Of a DNA stretch of 64,000 nt, positions 6,869-15,000 are shown in pieces (positions within the stretch are counted from its first letter, which is position 1; each line of letters opens with the position of its first letter). Location of the stretch: the NCBI RefSeq assembly GCF_024519315.1, contig NZ_JANIIC010000017.1, forward strand, positions 87,120 to 151,119, given 5' to 3'. This DNA is from Streptomyces malaysiensis subsp. samsunensis (GTDB taxonomy: Bacteria > Actinomycetota > Actinomycetes > Streptomycetales > Streptomycetaceae). The translations under genes and the position numbers were made by a program. The notes beneath the pieces are model-generated. The model was not told where the DNA came from and made no database searches. It saw only the letters and a list, made by a program, of their open reading frames with translations.

Positions 6869-7195
6869 GTGCCGTGGAAGAGCAAAGGTGAGAAGGCGGA
6901 GGCCGCGGACCGCGCGGGGGCCCGGCTGGCGCGTCAGGCCACTGTGGAGGTCGCGGGGTTGCTGGGCAAGCGGGACATGAGCCGTGCTGACCTCGCCCGG
7001 CTCATGGGCGTCAGCCCGGGACGGGTGAGTCAAATACTGTCCGGGGATGAGAATTTGACGTTGCGGAGCCTCGCTGCCGTGGCCGAGGCCCTGGAGCTGG
7101 ACGTCAAGATCAGTTTTGTGGAGCCCAAGGACGACGGGCCCCGCCGGGCGCATGGGCTGGGCGATGGGTCCGATGCCTTTGTCTTTGTTCCTTGA
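6869..7195 (+). CDS. XRE-family helix-turn-helix regulator
   Basis: A 108-residue protein. The Cro/C1-type helix-turn-helix occupies about residues 25-80 (MSRADLARLMGVSPGRVSQI, then LTLRSLAAVAEALELDVKIS), the arrangement of HigA/XRE antitoxin-like repressors. The tail is short and acidic. I chose the GTG at 6869-6871 because GGAGGG lies ten bases upstream; a TTG two codons earlier is too close to it. It is divergent from the gene at 6190-6612 and probably controls both by binding between them. Confidence 0.75.
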   Translation: MPWKSKGEKAEAADRAGARLARQATVEVAGLLGKRDMSRADLARLMGVSPGRVSQILSGDENLTLRSLAAVAEALELDVKISFVEPKDDGPRRAHGLGDGSDAFVFVP

Positions 7196-7261
7196 GGGCG
7201 TGTCGGGTGAGGGTTTCTGTGGATATCCCCGGCGGGCGTTGGCGTGTTGTCCTGTGTCGCT

Positions 7262-8059
7262 TCAGGGGTGTGGCGTGCCCGTCGTGGCGAGTGCGCGCAC
7301 CGTCAGGGCCTCGTCCCGGAGGCGTATGAGTTCCCGGTCGCCGCTGCGCTTGCCGGTGCGGTAGCCGAACTCCAGCATGCGGACGCAGGCGTCCATGGCC
7401 ATCGCCAGGGCCTGGCGGCGGTCCTCCGCCTCCTCACGGGTCGGGGTGTGCAGATCCGGCGGGAACTCCTGGACCTCGCGCTGCCGGCACTTCGCCTCGA
7501 TGTCGGCCTCGACCTTGGCCGCGTCGTCCAGGAGCTGGTCGACCTCCTCGTACAGGGTGTTGATCGTCGTCTTGTCCTTGGCCGCGGGGGCGCAGCCGCG
7601 CAGGTGGCGGCGGGCCTCGAAGGCGAATATGCGCAGCTGGGCCACGTTCTGGAAGTCCCTGACCAGCCGGTGGCAGTGGATGTACATGTCGTGGACGAGC
7701 CGTCGTTCCAGCTCGCTCAGCAGTACCGCGATGCCCAGCGTGATCACGGCCACGAAGGGCGGGGTGGACTGCTGGTTCTGCTGCTGGCGGACGCGAGGCG
7801 CCAGGGCCCCGCCCGCGGCGGCAGCGGCCACGGCGGGTGGCACATCGGCGGCGTGCGGCAGCAGCAGGGTGATGGTGAGCAGCGCCGCCGCGCAGGTGCA
7901 GGCGATGATTCCGCAGCACAGCGCCGTGGACCGTACGGTCCCCAGCAGGCGGCCCTTGTCGGCGAAGCGATGGACCAGCGAGATCCACGTGACCATCGCG
8001 CAGACGCCTATGGGTAACGCGGCATCCGCGAACCACCCCTGTGCGTAGAGCTCGTGCAA
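7262..8059 (-). CDS. Membrane protein of unknown function
   Basis: A 265-residue protein with two N-terminal hydrophobic segments near residues 14-32 and 45-67, a third short one near 103-116, and a cytoplasmic-looking C-terminal half rich in Arg, Glu and Leu that should be helical. I recognise no family. The ATG at 8057-8059 is the only sensible start before the first membrane helix. It stands alone, with a 484-base gap upstream and an XRE gene convergent downstream. Confidence 0.65.
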   Translation of the reverse strand: MHELYAQGWFADAALPIGVCAMVTWISLVHRFADKGRLLGTVRSTALCCGIIACTCAAALLTITLLLPHAADVPPAVAAAAAGGALAPRVRQQQNQQSTPPFVAVITLGIAVLLSELERRLVHDMYIHCHRLVRDFQNVAQLRIFAFEARRHLRGCAPAAKDKTTINTLYEEVDQLLDDAAKVEADIEAKCRQREVQEFPPDLHTPTREEAEDRRQALAMAMDACVRMLEFGYRTGKRSGDRELIRLRDEALTVRALATTGTPHP

Positions 8060-8543
8060 TGCTCCCCCTGCTCGCGCCTCGGTGCCGGTGCGCCGGAGGC
8101 GGTCGGCCGATCACCGGGCACTGGGCACCGGTCGTGGTGCACCGGTCGCGGGGAGAGCGGGAATCCCTTCACTGTCCGCCTCTGGGGCGGAAGCACCGGC
8201 GAGTGGGCGTGTGGTTCCTGGGCCGTTCGGTGCCCGCGCCGTCTGGTTCCTGCGCCGTCTGGCTATGCCGGTTGGTCCTACAGCCGCTCGGCCCTACGTC
8301 GCCCCGTCCCCGCGCCGTTCGGTCCCCTGCGCCGCCTGGTTCCGACGTCCTTCGGTGCCCGCGCCCCTCGGTTCCTGTACGGAGCGCCTCGTCGCGTGGT
8401 CACGATAGTGCTCTTCGTTCCCATAGCGCACGGCTCACCGCCCGTGTACCGCTGGATCGCGCCGCCTCTGGCGTTCTGCCGTACGTCTGGCGCCTCCGCT
8501 CCGTTCATCCGGCCCAGGGCGTCGGGCGTTCGGCCGGCACGCG
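8060..8543. other. Gene-free stretch with degenerate short repeats
   Basis: No convincing gene on either strand. Around 8220-8400 variants of a short unit (CGCCGTCTGGTTCCTG, CGCCGTTCGGTCCC, CGCCGCCTGGTTCC) recur, giving a repetitive, slippage-prone look. Reading frames across it are low-complexity. Confidence 0.5.
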
Positions 8544-9638
8544 TCAGGCCCACGCCTCCGGGGGCTGGAGGTGGCGGGCGGCGCTGCGGGCCGCGGAGGC
8601 GACGGTGGCGCGGGCCTCGTGCGGGGGCAGGCCGGTGTCGAGCGCGGCATCGATCAGGGCGGGGGCCAACTCCGGCCCGGCGCCCGTCTCGTAGGCGCGG
8701 CAGGCCGCCCAGAACAGCCGGTCATTGCGCTGACCCTCCCGTGAGGCGCGGACGAACCGTACGAGCCCCTCCAGGGCGGCGGGGTGCGGGTCACGGGACG
8801 GCGGGCCGGGGCGGTACGAGCGGGGCGGGGCCGGGCGCGGGGGTGTGAGCAGGCGCAGCAGGGCGGCCGGGACGGGGGCCGGGTCCCAGGCGGGGGAGCC
8901 GGGCGCGAGGCGGTAGCTGCCGTGCGAACCGTATGAGCCGGGGCCGACCAGATAGCCGCCCATCCCGCGGACGTCGATGCCGGGGGCCAGACGGCCCGCG
9001 GAGTTGGGGACGGCGAGGCCGGGCGGGCCGCTCAGCCATAGATGGCGGCCACCGCTCGGGGTGAGCACGGTGACCGTACGGGGGATGGGGAAGGCATGCT
9101 CGCGGGCCAGCCGGGCGAGGGCGGCCAGACCGTTCGTGCCGTCCTTACCGTGCTCCGGGCCGCTCTTGCCGGCTTCCGTGCCGTCCTTACCGTTCTCACC
9201 GTCCTCCATGACGCCCTTACGGTTCGCATCGGGCCTCCAGGGCCGACCGTCCCGGTCGCCCGTCGCTCCCCCGGCCACCTGAGGTCTTCCCGGCTTTCCC
9301 GGCTTTCCGGGATATCCCGGCCGGCCGTCCTTGAGGTCGAGGTCGATGCCGATGAGGTGGTACGGGGCGTATCCGCAGGCGATGCCGTAGCCGGTGGCCC
9401 AGGGGGCGGCGGCGAACAGGGCGCGGATCGCCCGCGGGTCCGCCGACGCGTCATGGACTCCATGGCCCAGCCGCCCGCATTCACCGCGGCACGGCAGGGG
9501 CGCCGGGTCGTGGTGGTGGGGGGAGCGCACGGCGGGCAGCTTCGCGCGGGTCAGCGGGATCACGCGGAAGCCATGGGCGGCGGCGGTCAGGGCGTGGGCA
9601 AGAGCATGGGCGAGTGAGGGATTCGCCATGCCATCCAT
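8544..9638 (-). CDS. Stand-alone bifunctional primase/polymerase (Prim-Pol) domain protein
   Basis: A 364-residue protein of the archaeo-eukaryotic primase type. Metal-binding DxD lies in LIGIDLDLKDG (about residue 97) and the second motif in TPSGGRHLWLSG (about residues 198-209). After the core comes a helical C-terminal domain (about 285-364) like the primase-C regions of plasmid and phage proteins. Between the motifs sits a low-complexity insert of about 60 residues with GxP and GKDG steps. No helicase domain is attached. The start may be the ATG at 9636 or the one three codons later. In Streptomyces such genes are usually scattered single copies; their role is not established. Confidence 0.8.
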   Translation of the reverse strand: MDGMANPSLAHALAHALTAAAHGFRVIPLTRAKLPAVRSPHHHDPAPLPCRGECGRLGHGVHDASADPRAIRALFAAAPWATGYGIACGYAPYHLIGIDLDLKDGRPGYPGKPGKPGRPQVAGGATGDRDGRPWRPDANRKGVMEDGENGKDGTEAGKSGPEHGKDGTNGLAALARLAREHAFPIPRTVTVLTPSGGRHLWLSGPPGLAVPNSAGRLAPGIDVRGMGGYLVGPGSYGSHGSYRLAPGSPAWDPAPVPAALLRLLTPPRPAPPRSYRPGPPSRDPHPAALEGLVRFVRASREGQRNDRLFWAACRAYETGAGPELAPALIDAALDTGLPPHEARATVASAARSAARHLQPPEAWA

Positions 9639-10291
9639 TTTCGGACAAGTGTTCGGTAATGGGAAGAGGGCCCGGCGAGTCGCCGAGGATGGCCGAAATT
9701 ATGTGGAACCGGCTCCCCTGTAGGGCTCGCCCCGGCGTCCGGCGAGGTGGTGTACCGGCGCACTGGCGCGTCGGCCGGAGTGGGGGCGGGAGGGGTGTTT
9801 AAAACAAGTTCGTCATGCTTGCGTGGTAATTCCAGCGGCTCATATGCATCGTCCGGGAATCGGTGGGCAACTCTGCTTCCGCGACGCTTCCCGAGCGAGC
9901 GTCGGAGGAATCGGAGCAACGGAGGAATCGAGATGGCGGACACCCGGACAGGTCTTGGCCGTACCGGCCGCGTCATCGCCGCGTCGCCGCTCTCCGCGTC
10001 CAGGGCGGGGCGTGGCTCCTGGGATCTGACCCGATCACACGGAGGCAGGTCGCCGCCATCGTGAGCGCTCGTAAGGGAGACGCAGGCGCGAAGCGGTGTC
10101 CGATCGATCTGAGTGAGCTGTGGTGATTCATTGAGCGAAACGGGACGGGTGAGGTCGTACGGTCGCGCGATGGCGTATCGATGCCATCGCGCGACCTTGC
10201 GTGGTGGTGTGCTTCAGCGTTCTTGACAGCGTCGATTTATCTGACGGATAGTCAGATGGCTTTCTACGGCAGACATGCGGCAGGGGAAGCG
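9639..10291. other. Long intergenic region with one possible small gene
   Basis: There is no clear gene over about 650 bases apart from the possible 43-codon frame at 9933. The region holds several AT-richer patches, likely promoters for the Prim-Pol gene (leftward) and for the MaoC/Ltp module (rightward). Confidence 0.4.
9933..10064 (+). CDS. Possible small protein (43 residues)
   Basis: The only argument is a strong ribosome site, GGAGG at 9921-9925, seven bases before an ATG, followed by 43 codons starting MADTRTGLGRTGRVIAASPL. The translated tail (SHGGRSPPS) is not protein-like and I recognise no family. It may be a leader peptide or a chance frame. Confidence 0.25.
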   Translation: MADTRTGLGRTGRVIAASPLSASRAGRGSWDLTRSHGGRSPPS

Positions 10292-11290
10292 ATGACGCGC
10301 GATGAGCTGGGTGTTGACCCGGACGAGCTGTACGGACGGCTGAAGGCGTACGAGGGACGGACGGCCGCGAGCGGCGGCACGGGCCGGGACCCCGTCAACG
10401 AGCCGATGATCAGGCACTGGTGCGAGGCGATGGGCGACACCAACCCCGCCTATCCGGGTATCGCCCCGCCGACGATGCTGCAAGCGTGGACGATGGGCGG
10501 GCTGGCCGGGCACCCCGGCGGTTCGGCCCGCTCCGAGGCGTACGACGAGCTGCTGGCGTTGCTCGACGACGCGGGCTGCGCCTCGGTGGTCGCCACCGAC
10601 TGCGAGCAGGAGTATCTGAGGCCGCTGCGCCCCGGCGACCAGGTCACCTTCGACGCGGTCATCGAGTCGGTGTCGCCGCGCAAGACCACCAAGCTGGGCA
10701 CCGGATACTTCGTCACCACCCGGATGAACGTCCGCGCGGGGGACGGTGAGGACGGCGACGGCGGTGAGCTGGTCGGCACCCACCGCTTCCGCATCCTCAA
10801 GTACGCACCCGCGCGGCCGAAGACGAAGGCGAAGCCGGAGCCGAAACCGGCCTCGGAGACGAATCGGGAGCCGGAGCCCACGGCCGACCGTCCCCGCCGC
10901 CCCCGCCCCGTCATCAACCGCGACAACGCCGGTTTCTGGGAGGGCGTCGCCCGGCATCAGCTGCTCATCCAGCGCTGCCTGGACTGCGGCGCCCCGCGCT
11001 TCCCCTGGCTGCCCGGGTGTGGGGGGTGCGGTTCCCAGCGGTGGGAGGCGGTCGAGGCGTCCGGCGCCGGCACGGTGTTCAGCTATGTGGTCATGCACCA
11101 TCCGCCGTTCCCCGCCTTCGACCCGCCCTACGCGGTCGGCCTGATCGAGCTCGCGGAGGGGGTGCGGATGGTCAGCGGCATCACCGGGGTGCCGTACGAC
11201 AAGGTGCGCATCGGCATGCCCGTCGAGCTGGAGTTCCTGCGTGTGGACGAGGAGCTGGAGCTGCCCGTGTTCCGGGGCGCGGAGGCGTGA
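10292..11290 (+). CDS. MaoC-like dehydratase fused to a DUF35 OB-fold/zinc-ribbon domain
   Basis: A 332-residue fusion. Residues 1-165 form a hot-dog fold dehydratase domain of the N-terminal MaoC type (MIRHWCEAMGDTNPAYPG). A charged Lys/Pro/Glu linker (about 172-205) leads to a DUF35 domain with a zinc ribbon (RCLDCGAP ... GCGGCGS) and OB-fold. In steroid side-chain degradation the ChsH1-ChsH2 hydratase has this logic, with DUF35 docking an Ltp2 aldolase. The ATG at 10292 follows AGGGGAAG. It heads a module with the MaoC gene at 11350 and the Ltp gene at 11832. The real substrate is unknown; it is presumably an enoyl-CoA. Confidence 0.8.
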   Translation: MTRDELGVDPDELYGRLKAYEGRTAASGGTGRDPVNEPMIRHWCEAMGDTNPAYPGIAPPTMLQAWTMGGLAGHPGGSARSEAYDELLALLDDAGCASVVATDCEQEYLRPLRPGDQVTFDAVIESVSPRKTTKLGTGYFVTTRMNVRAGDGEDGDGGELVGTHRFRILKYAPARPKTKAKPEPKPASETNREPEPTADRPRRPRPVINRDNAGFWEGVARHQLLIQRCLDCGAPRFPWLPGCGGCGSQRWEAVEASGAGTVFSYVVMHHPPFPAFDPPYAVGLIELAEGVRMVSGITGVPYDKVRIGMPVELEFLRVDEELELPVFRGAEA

Positions 11291-11349
11291 GGGGCGTGAG
11301 GAATGAGGGGAACGGACGTGGCATGAGGGACGGACGAGGAGGCGGCCCT

Positions 11350-11835
11350 ATGACGGTGCGTACGGGCGATGAGCTGCCCCCGCTGCGTATCCCGATCACC
11401 CGGACCCTGATCGTCGCAGGCGCCCTCGCATCCCGGGACTACCAGGATGTGCACCACGACGCCGAGGCTGCCAGGGAGAAGGGCTCCCCGGACATCTTCA
11501 TGAACATCCTCACCACCAATGGGCTGGTCGGCCGGTACATCACCGATCACTTCGGGCCGCGGGCGCGGCTCCGTAAGGTCGCGATCCGGCTCGGGGCGCC
11601 CAACTACCCCGGGGATGAGATGGTGTTGACGGGCGAGGTCACCTCGGTCGCGGAGGGCACGGCGGAGGTCGCCGTCATCGGCAGGAACGGCATCGGCCAC
11701 CATGTGACCGGCAAGGTCACGGTGCGGCTCCCCAGCGACGTCCGCGCGACAGCCGATGTCCGCGCGACAGCCGACGTCCCCGCGGCCGCCGACATCCCCA
11801 CGACCGACATCCCCGCGACAGCGGACGCCCGATGA
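11350..11835 (+). CDS. MaoC family enoyl-CoA hydratase
   Basis: A 161-residue single hot-dog domain with the hydratase signature region (SRDYQDVHHDAEAAREKGSP; Asp and His likely catalytic) and the GAPNYPGDEM strand-turn. It probably forms the second half of a heteromeric hydratase with the protein at 10292. The last 32 residues are a simple repeat of Ala/Thr/Asp (DVRATADVRATADVPAAAD), as if the gene end had expanded by slippage. Its stop overlaps the start of the Ltp gene by four bases. Confidence 0.8.
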   Translation: MTVRTGDELPPLRIPITRTLIVAGALASRDYQDVHHDAEAAREKGSPDIFMNILTTNGLVGRYITDHFGPRARLRKVAIRLGAPNYPGDEMVLTGEVTSVAEGTAEVAVIGRNGIGHHVTGKVTVRLPSDVRATADVRATADVPAAADIPTTDIPATADAR

Positions 11836-12998
11836 GCGCCCGCAAAGCGGACACCCTGGGTGGCCGGGCCGCCATCGTCGGCATCGGCGCCACCGAGTTC
11901 TCCAAGGACTCGGGCCGCAGCGAGCTGAAGCTGGCGGTCGAGGCCGTCCACGCGGCCCTTGACGATGCGGGGCTCACCCCGGCCGATGTGGACGGGCTGG
12001 TCACCTTCACCATGGACACCAGCCCCGAGATCTCCGTGGCGCAGGCGTGCGGCATCGGCGATCTCACCTTCTTCTCGCGCGTCCACTACGGCGGCGGCGC
12101 GGCCTGCGCCACCGTGCAGCAGGCCGCGCTCGCGGTCGCGACCGGGGTCGCCGAGGTCGTCGTCTGCTACCGCGCGTTCAACGAGCGCTCGGGGCGCCGC
12201 TTCGGCTCCGGCGTACAGCACCGCGAGCCGTCCGCCGAGGGCGCCGCGCTGGGCTGGTCGCTGCCCTTCGGGCTGCTGACCCCGGCCTCCTGGGTTGCCA
12301 TGGCCGCGCAGCGCTATCTGTACGCCTACGGGCTGAAACCTGAGGTTTTCGGCCATGTGGCGGTCACCGACCGCCGTCACGCGGCCACCAACCCGGCCGC
12401 GTATTTCCACGGCAAGCCGATCACCCTCGCCGAGCACGCTGCCTCCCGCTGGATCGTCGAGCCGCTGCGGCTGCTCGACTGCTGTCAGGAGACGGACGGC
12501 GGCCAGGCGATCGTGGTCACCAGCGTGGAGCGGGCGCGCGATCTGCCGCGTCCGCCCGCCGTGATCACGGCCGCGGCGCAGGGCGCGGGCCGTGGCCAGG
12601 AGCAGATGACGAGCTTCTACCGCGACGATCTGACGGGGCTGCCCGAGATGGGGGTGGTCGCCCGTCAGCTGTGGCGTAGCGGCGGACTGACCCCCGCCGA
12701 CATCGACGTGGCCATCCTCTACGACCACTTCACGCCATTTGTGCTGATGCAGCTGGAGGAGTTCGGCTTCTGCGGGCGCGGTGAGGCGGCCGGATTCGTC
12801 GCCGAGGACGCGCTGCCGCTCAATACGCACGGCGGTCAGCTCGGTGAGGCGTATCTGCATGGGATGAACGGGATCGCCGAGGCCGTCCGCCAGATCCGCG
12901 GCACCTCCGTCAACCAGGTGCCGGGGGCCGCCCGCGCCCTGGTCACCGCTGGCACCGGGGTACCGACATCCGGGCTTCTCCTCGGCGCAGACGGCTGA
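11832..12998 (+). CDS. Ltp2-type lipid-transfer protein/aldolase (thiolase fold)
   Basis: A 388-residue protein of the SCP-x thiolase-like family (AIVGIGATEFSKDSGRSELK at the start; HYGGGAACATV; TPADIDVAILYDHFTPFVL; LPLNTHGGQLGEAYLHGMNG near the end). Members in steroid pathways (Ltp2) are retro-aldolases that work only with a DUF35 partner, which here is fused to the dehydratase at 10292. The ATG overlaps the previous stop (ATGA). Catalytic residues were not checked position by position, so aldolase versus thiolase is inferred from the neighbours. Confidence 0.8.
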   Translation: MSARKADTLGGRAAIVGIGATEFSKDSGRSELKLAVEAVHAALDDAGLTPADVDGLVTFTMDTSPEISVAQACGIGDLTFFSRVHYGGGAACATVQQAALAVATGVAEVVVCYRAFNERSGRRFGSGVQHREPSAEGAALGWSLPFGLLTPASWVAMAAQRYLYAYGLKPEVFGHVAVTDRRHAATNPAAYFHGKPITLAEHAASRWIVEPLRLLDCCQETDGGQAIVVTSVERARDLPRPPAVITAAAQGAGRGQEQMTSFYRDDLTGLPEMGVVARQLWRSGGLTPADIDVAILYDHFTPFVLMQLEEFGFCGRGEAAGFVAEDALPLNTHGGQLGEAYLHGMNGIAEAVRQIRGTSVNQVPGAARALVTAGTGVPTSGLLLGADG

Positions 12999-13051
12999 AC
13001 CGCGCGCGTGTCGGCGGTATCGGGCCGCCGAGCTCCACCTTCACTCGTCGT

Positions 13052-13915
13052 ATGACCCGAAGTATGACTCGAAGCAGGCAGAGCGGATGGCAGGTCACGG
13101 GCTGGACCGCCGGTCTGGCCGCGGCACTTGCCACCGCGATCGCCGGTGCCACCCCCGCCGCCTCGGCGGAGGTCCTGCCCGACCCCCGCCCCCTGGGCGC
13201 CGAGGTCTACGAGGGCTGGGCCTTCGACACCTGCCATGCGCCCTCCCTCGCCACCCTGCGCGCGTGGAACAGCTCCCGCTACCGGGCCGTCGGCGTCTAT
13301 TACGCGGGCCGTGGCCGGGCCTGTGCGAGCCAGCCCAACCTCACCGTCTCCTGGATGCGCGGCGTCAAGAGCATGAAGTGGCGGGTGCTGCCCATCTTCG
13401 TCGGATCCCAGTCCCCTTGCGTCCGCAACACCAACAAGAAGCATGTGCCCATCGGCGGCAAGCCCTTCTCCCAGGGGCAGACGGAGGGCAAGGACGCGGT
13501 GGCCCGCGCCAAGGCGCTGTCCCTGAAGAAGCGCAGCGCGCTCTACCTCGACATGGAGGCGTACGACCTGAAAAAGACGAGCTGCGCCGCCAAGACGCTC
13601 TCCTTCATCCGCGGCTGGAACCGCGAGGTCCGCTCGCGCGGCTTCTTCCCCGGCTTCTACAGCAGCGCCGAGTCCGGGGTGCGCCATATGGAGCAGGCCC
13701 GCCGGGCCGGGGTCCATGACCTGCCCTCCGTGATGTGGTTCGCGCGCTGGAGCGGTAAGGCGTCGCTCTACGGGGAGCCGACGCTGGCCGGGAGCGCGTG
13801 GAATCCGCACCGCCGCATCCACCAGTACAAGGGCAATGTGGATGTGACGCACGGCGGCCGGAAGTTGCGCATCGACCGCAACAAGGTGGACGCGCCGGTC
13901 GCGATCATCAAGTGA
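13052..13915 (+). CDS. Secreted DUF1906 (glycoside-hydrolase-like) protein
   Basis: A 287-residue protein. The N-terminus has basic residues, a hydrophobic stretch over about residues 16-34 and an ASA-like cleavage site, a clear export signal. The rest is a TIM-barrel-like DUF1906 domain (GWAFDTCHAPSLATLRAW; VGVYYAGRGRAC; ALYLDMEAYDL with acidic residues; GFYSSAESG; SVMWFARWSG) related to Rv2525c-type wall enzymes. The substrate is probably a cell-wall polymer. It is a separate transcript between the Ltp gene and an ECF sigma gene, with no coupling to either. Confidence 0.8.
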   Translation: MTRSMTRSRQSGWQVTGWTAGLAAALATAIAGATPAASAEVLPDPRPLGAEVYEGWAFDTCHAPSLATLRAWNSSRYRAVGVYYAGRGRACASQPNLTVSWMRGVKSMKWRVLPIFVGSQSPCVRNTNKKHVPIGGKPFSQGQTEGKDAVARAKALSLKKRSALYLDMEAYDLKKTSCAAKTLSFIRGWNREVRSRGFFPGFYSSAESGVRHMEQARRAGVHDLPSVMWFARWSGKASLYGEPTLAGSAWNPHRRIHQYKGNVDVTHGGRKLRIDRNKVDAPVAIIK

Positions 13916-13954
13916 GCCGCCGTGGGCGCCAACACGCCCCGGCCTCCGGAAGCG

Positions 13955-14065
13955 TGACTCCCGGAGAGCCCGGAGATCCCGGAGAACTCGGAGAGCCCGG
14001 AGAGCCCGGAAGACCGGCAGAGTCCGCAGGACCCGGACAGCCCGGCCGACCCGGAGAATCCCCGG
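13955..14065. repeat. GGAGA-CCC short tandem repeats
   Basis: Between the DUF1906 gene and the sigma gene, variants of GGAGAGCCC/GGAGATCCC/GGACAGCCC recur about ten times in roughly 110 bases. No protein-like frame uses them. It is simple-sequence DNA of unknown role. Confidence 0.6.
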
Positions 14066-14200
14066 GAAGAACCCTGACCCTCCACCCGCCCCCTCCCCCC
14101 GCAGTAGGTGGTGCCAGCCCCACCCGTACACCCTGAGGCTGATCCGCCTTCGGCACTTATGGCCGATCCGCTTCGACCTGCTCGCTTCTAGCGTTGAGCC

Positions 14201-14734
14201 ATGACCACGACCGTGTGCACAGGCGTATCCGCGGCCGCGTTCCCGTCGTTCAGCTCGTACGTACGGGCGCGGGGGCCCGTGCTGCTGCGCACCGCCCGCT
14301 CGCTGACCTCCAACGTCTGCGACGCCGAGGATCTGCTCCAGACCGCGCTGACCAAGACGTACCTGGCGTGGGAGCGCATCGAGGACCACAACGCGCTGGA
14401 CGGCTATGTGCGGCGCGCCCTGGTCAACACCCGCACCTCGCAGTGGCGCAAGCGCAAGATCGACGAATTCGTCTGCGATGAGCTGCCCGAGCCCGAGACG
14501 GTGCCCGCCCCGGACCCGGCCGAACGGCAGGTCGTCCGCGACGCGCTGTGGCGCGCCGTACTGCGGCTGCCGGACCGTCAGCGGGCGATGGTAGTCCTCA
14601 GGTACTACGAGGACCTGAGCGAGGCGCAGACGGCGGAGGTCCTCGGGGTGTCGGTCGGCACCGTCAAGAGCGCGGTCTCACGCGCCCTCGGCAAGCTCCG
14701 CGAGGACCCGGAGCTTGGCCACGCCGCCGCGTGA
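14201..14734 (+). CDS. SigE-family ECF RNA polymerase sigma factor
   Basis: A 177-residue protein. Region 2 (about 30-90) includes CDAEDLLQTALTKTYLAWER. Region 4 (about 115-165) includes LPDRQRAMVVLRYYEDLSEA followed by a helix-turn-helix GVSVGTVKSAVSRALGKL. Length and motifs fit the actinomycete SigE family. No anti-sigma gene adjoins it, unusual for ECF factors, so it may be controlled at transcription. The ATG at 14201 is preceded by AGCG rather than a strong ribosome site. Confidence 0.85.
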   Translation: MTTTVCTGVSAAAFPSFSSYVRARGPVLLRTARSLTSNVCDAEDLLQTALTKTYLAWERIEDHNALDGYVRRALVNTRTSQWRKRKIDEFVCDELPEPETVPAPDPAERQVVRDALWRAVLRLPDRQRAMVVLRYYEDLSEAQTAEVLGVSVGTVKSAVSRALGKLREDPELGHAAA

Positions 14735-14744
14735 CGGACTTGGG

Positions 14745-14935
14745 CCACGCCGCGTGACTGATCCCGGCCACGCGGCCACGGATCCCGGCCACGCGGCGTG
14801 ACCCGACGGGCCGGGAGACGCGATTCCGACCCGGCGGGCGGCCTGGCCCGGCCGGGCAGGGGACGTGACCCGACCGGCCGGGAGGCGCGACTCGACAGGG
14901 CGGGACGAGACGGGCCCCGGGGGGTAGTGACATAC
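14745..14935. repeat. Short imperfect repeats after the sigma gene
   Basis: CCCGGCCACGCGGC, CACGCCGCGTGAC and CGGGCCGGGAGACGCGA-type units alternate across the gap before the acyl-CoA ligase. They can form several hairpins. No gene is visible. Confidence 0.5.
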
Positions 14936-15000
14936 CGGCTGGTCGGCTGCACAATCGGCGGAACCTCTGACCGCGCGTAACCGGAACCCTGGAGGCCCCG

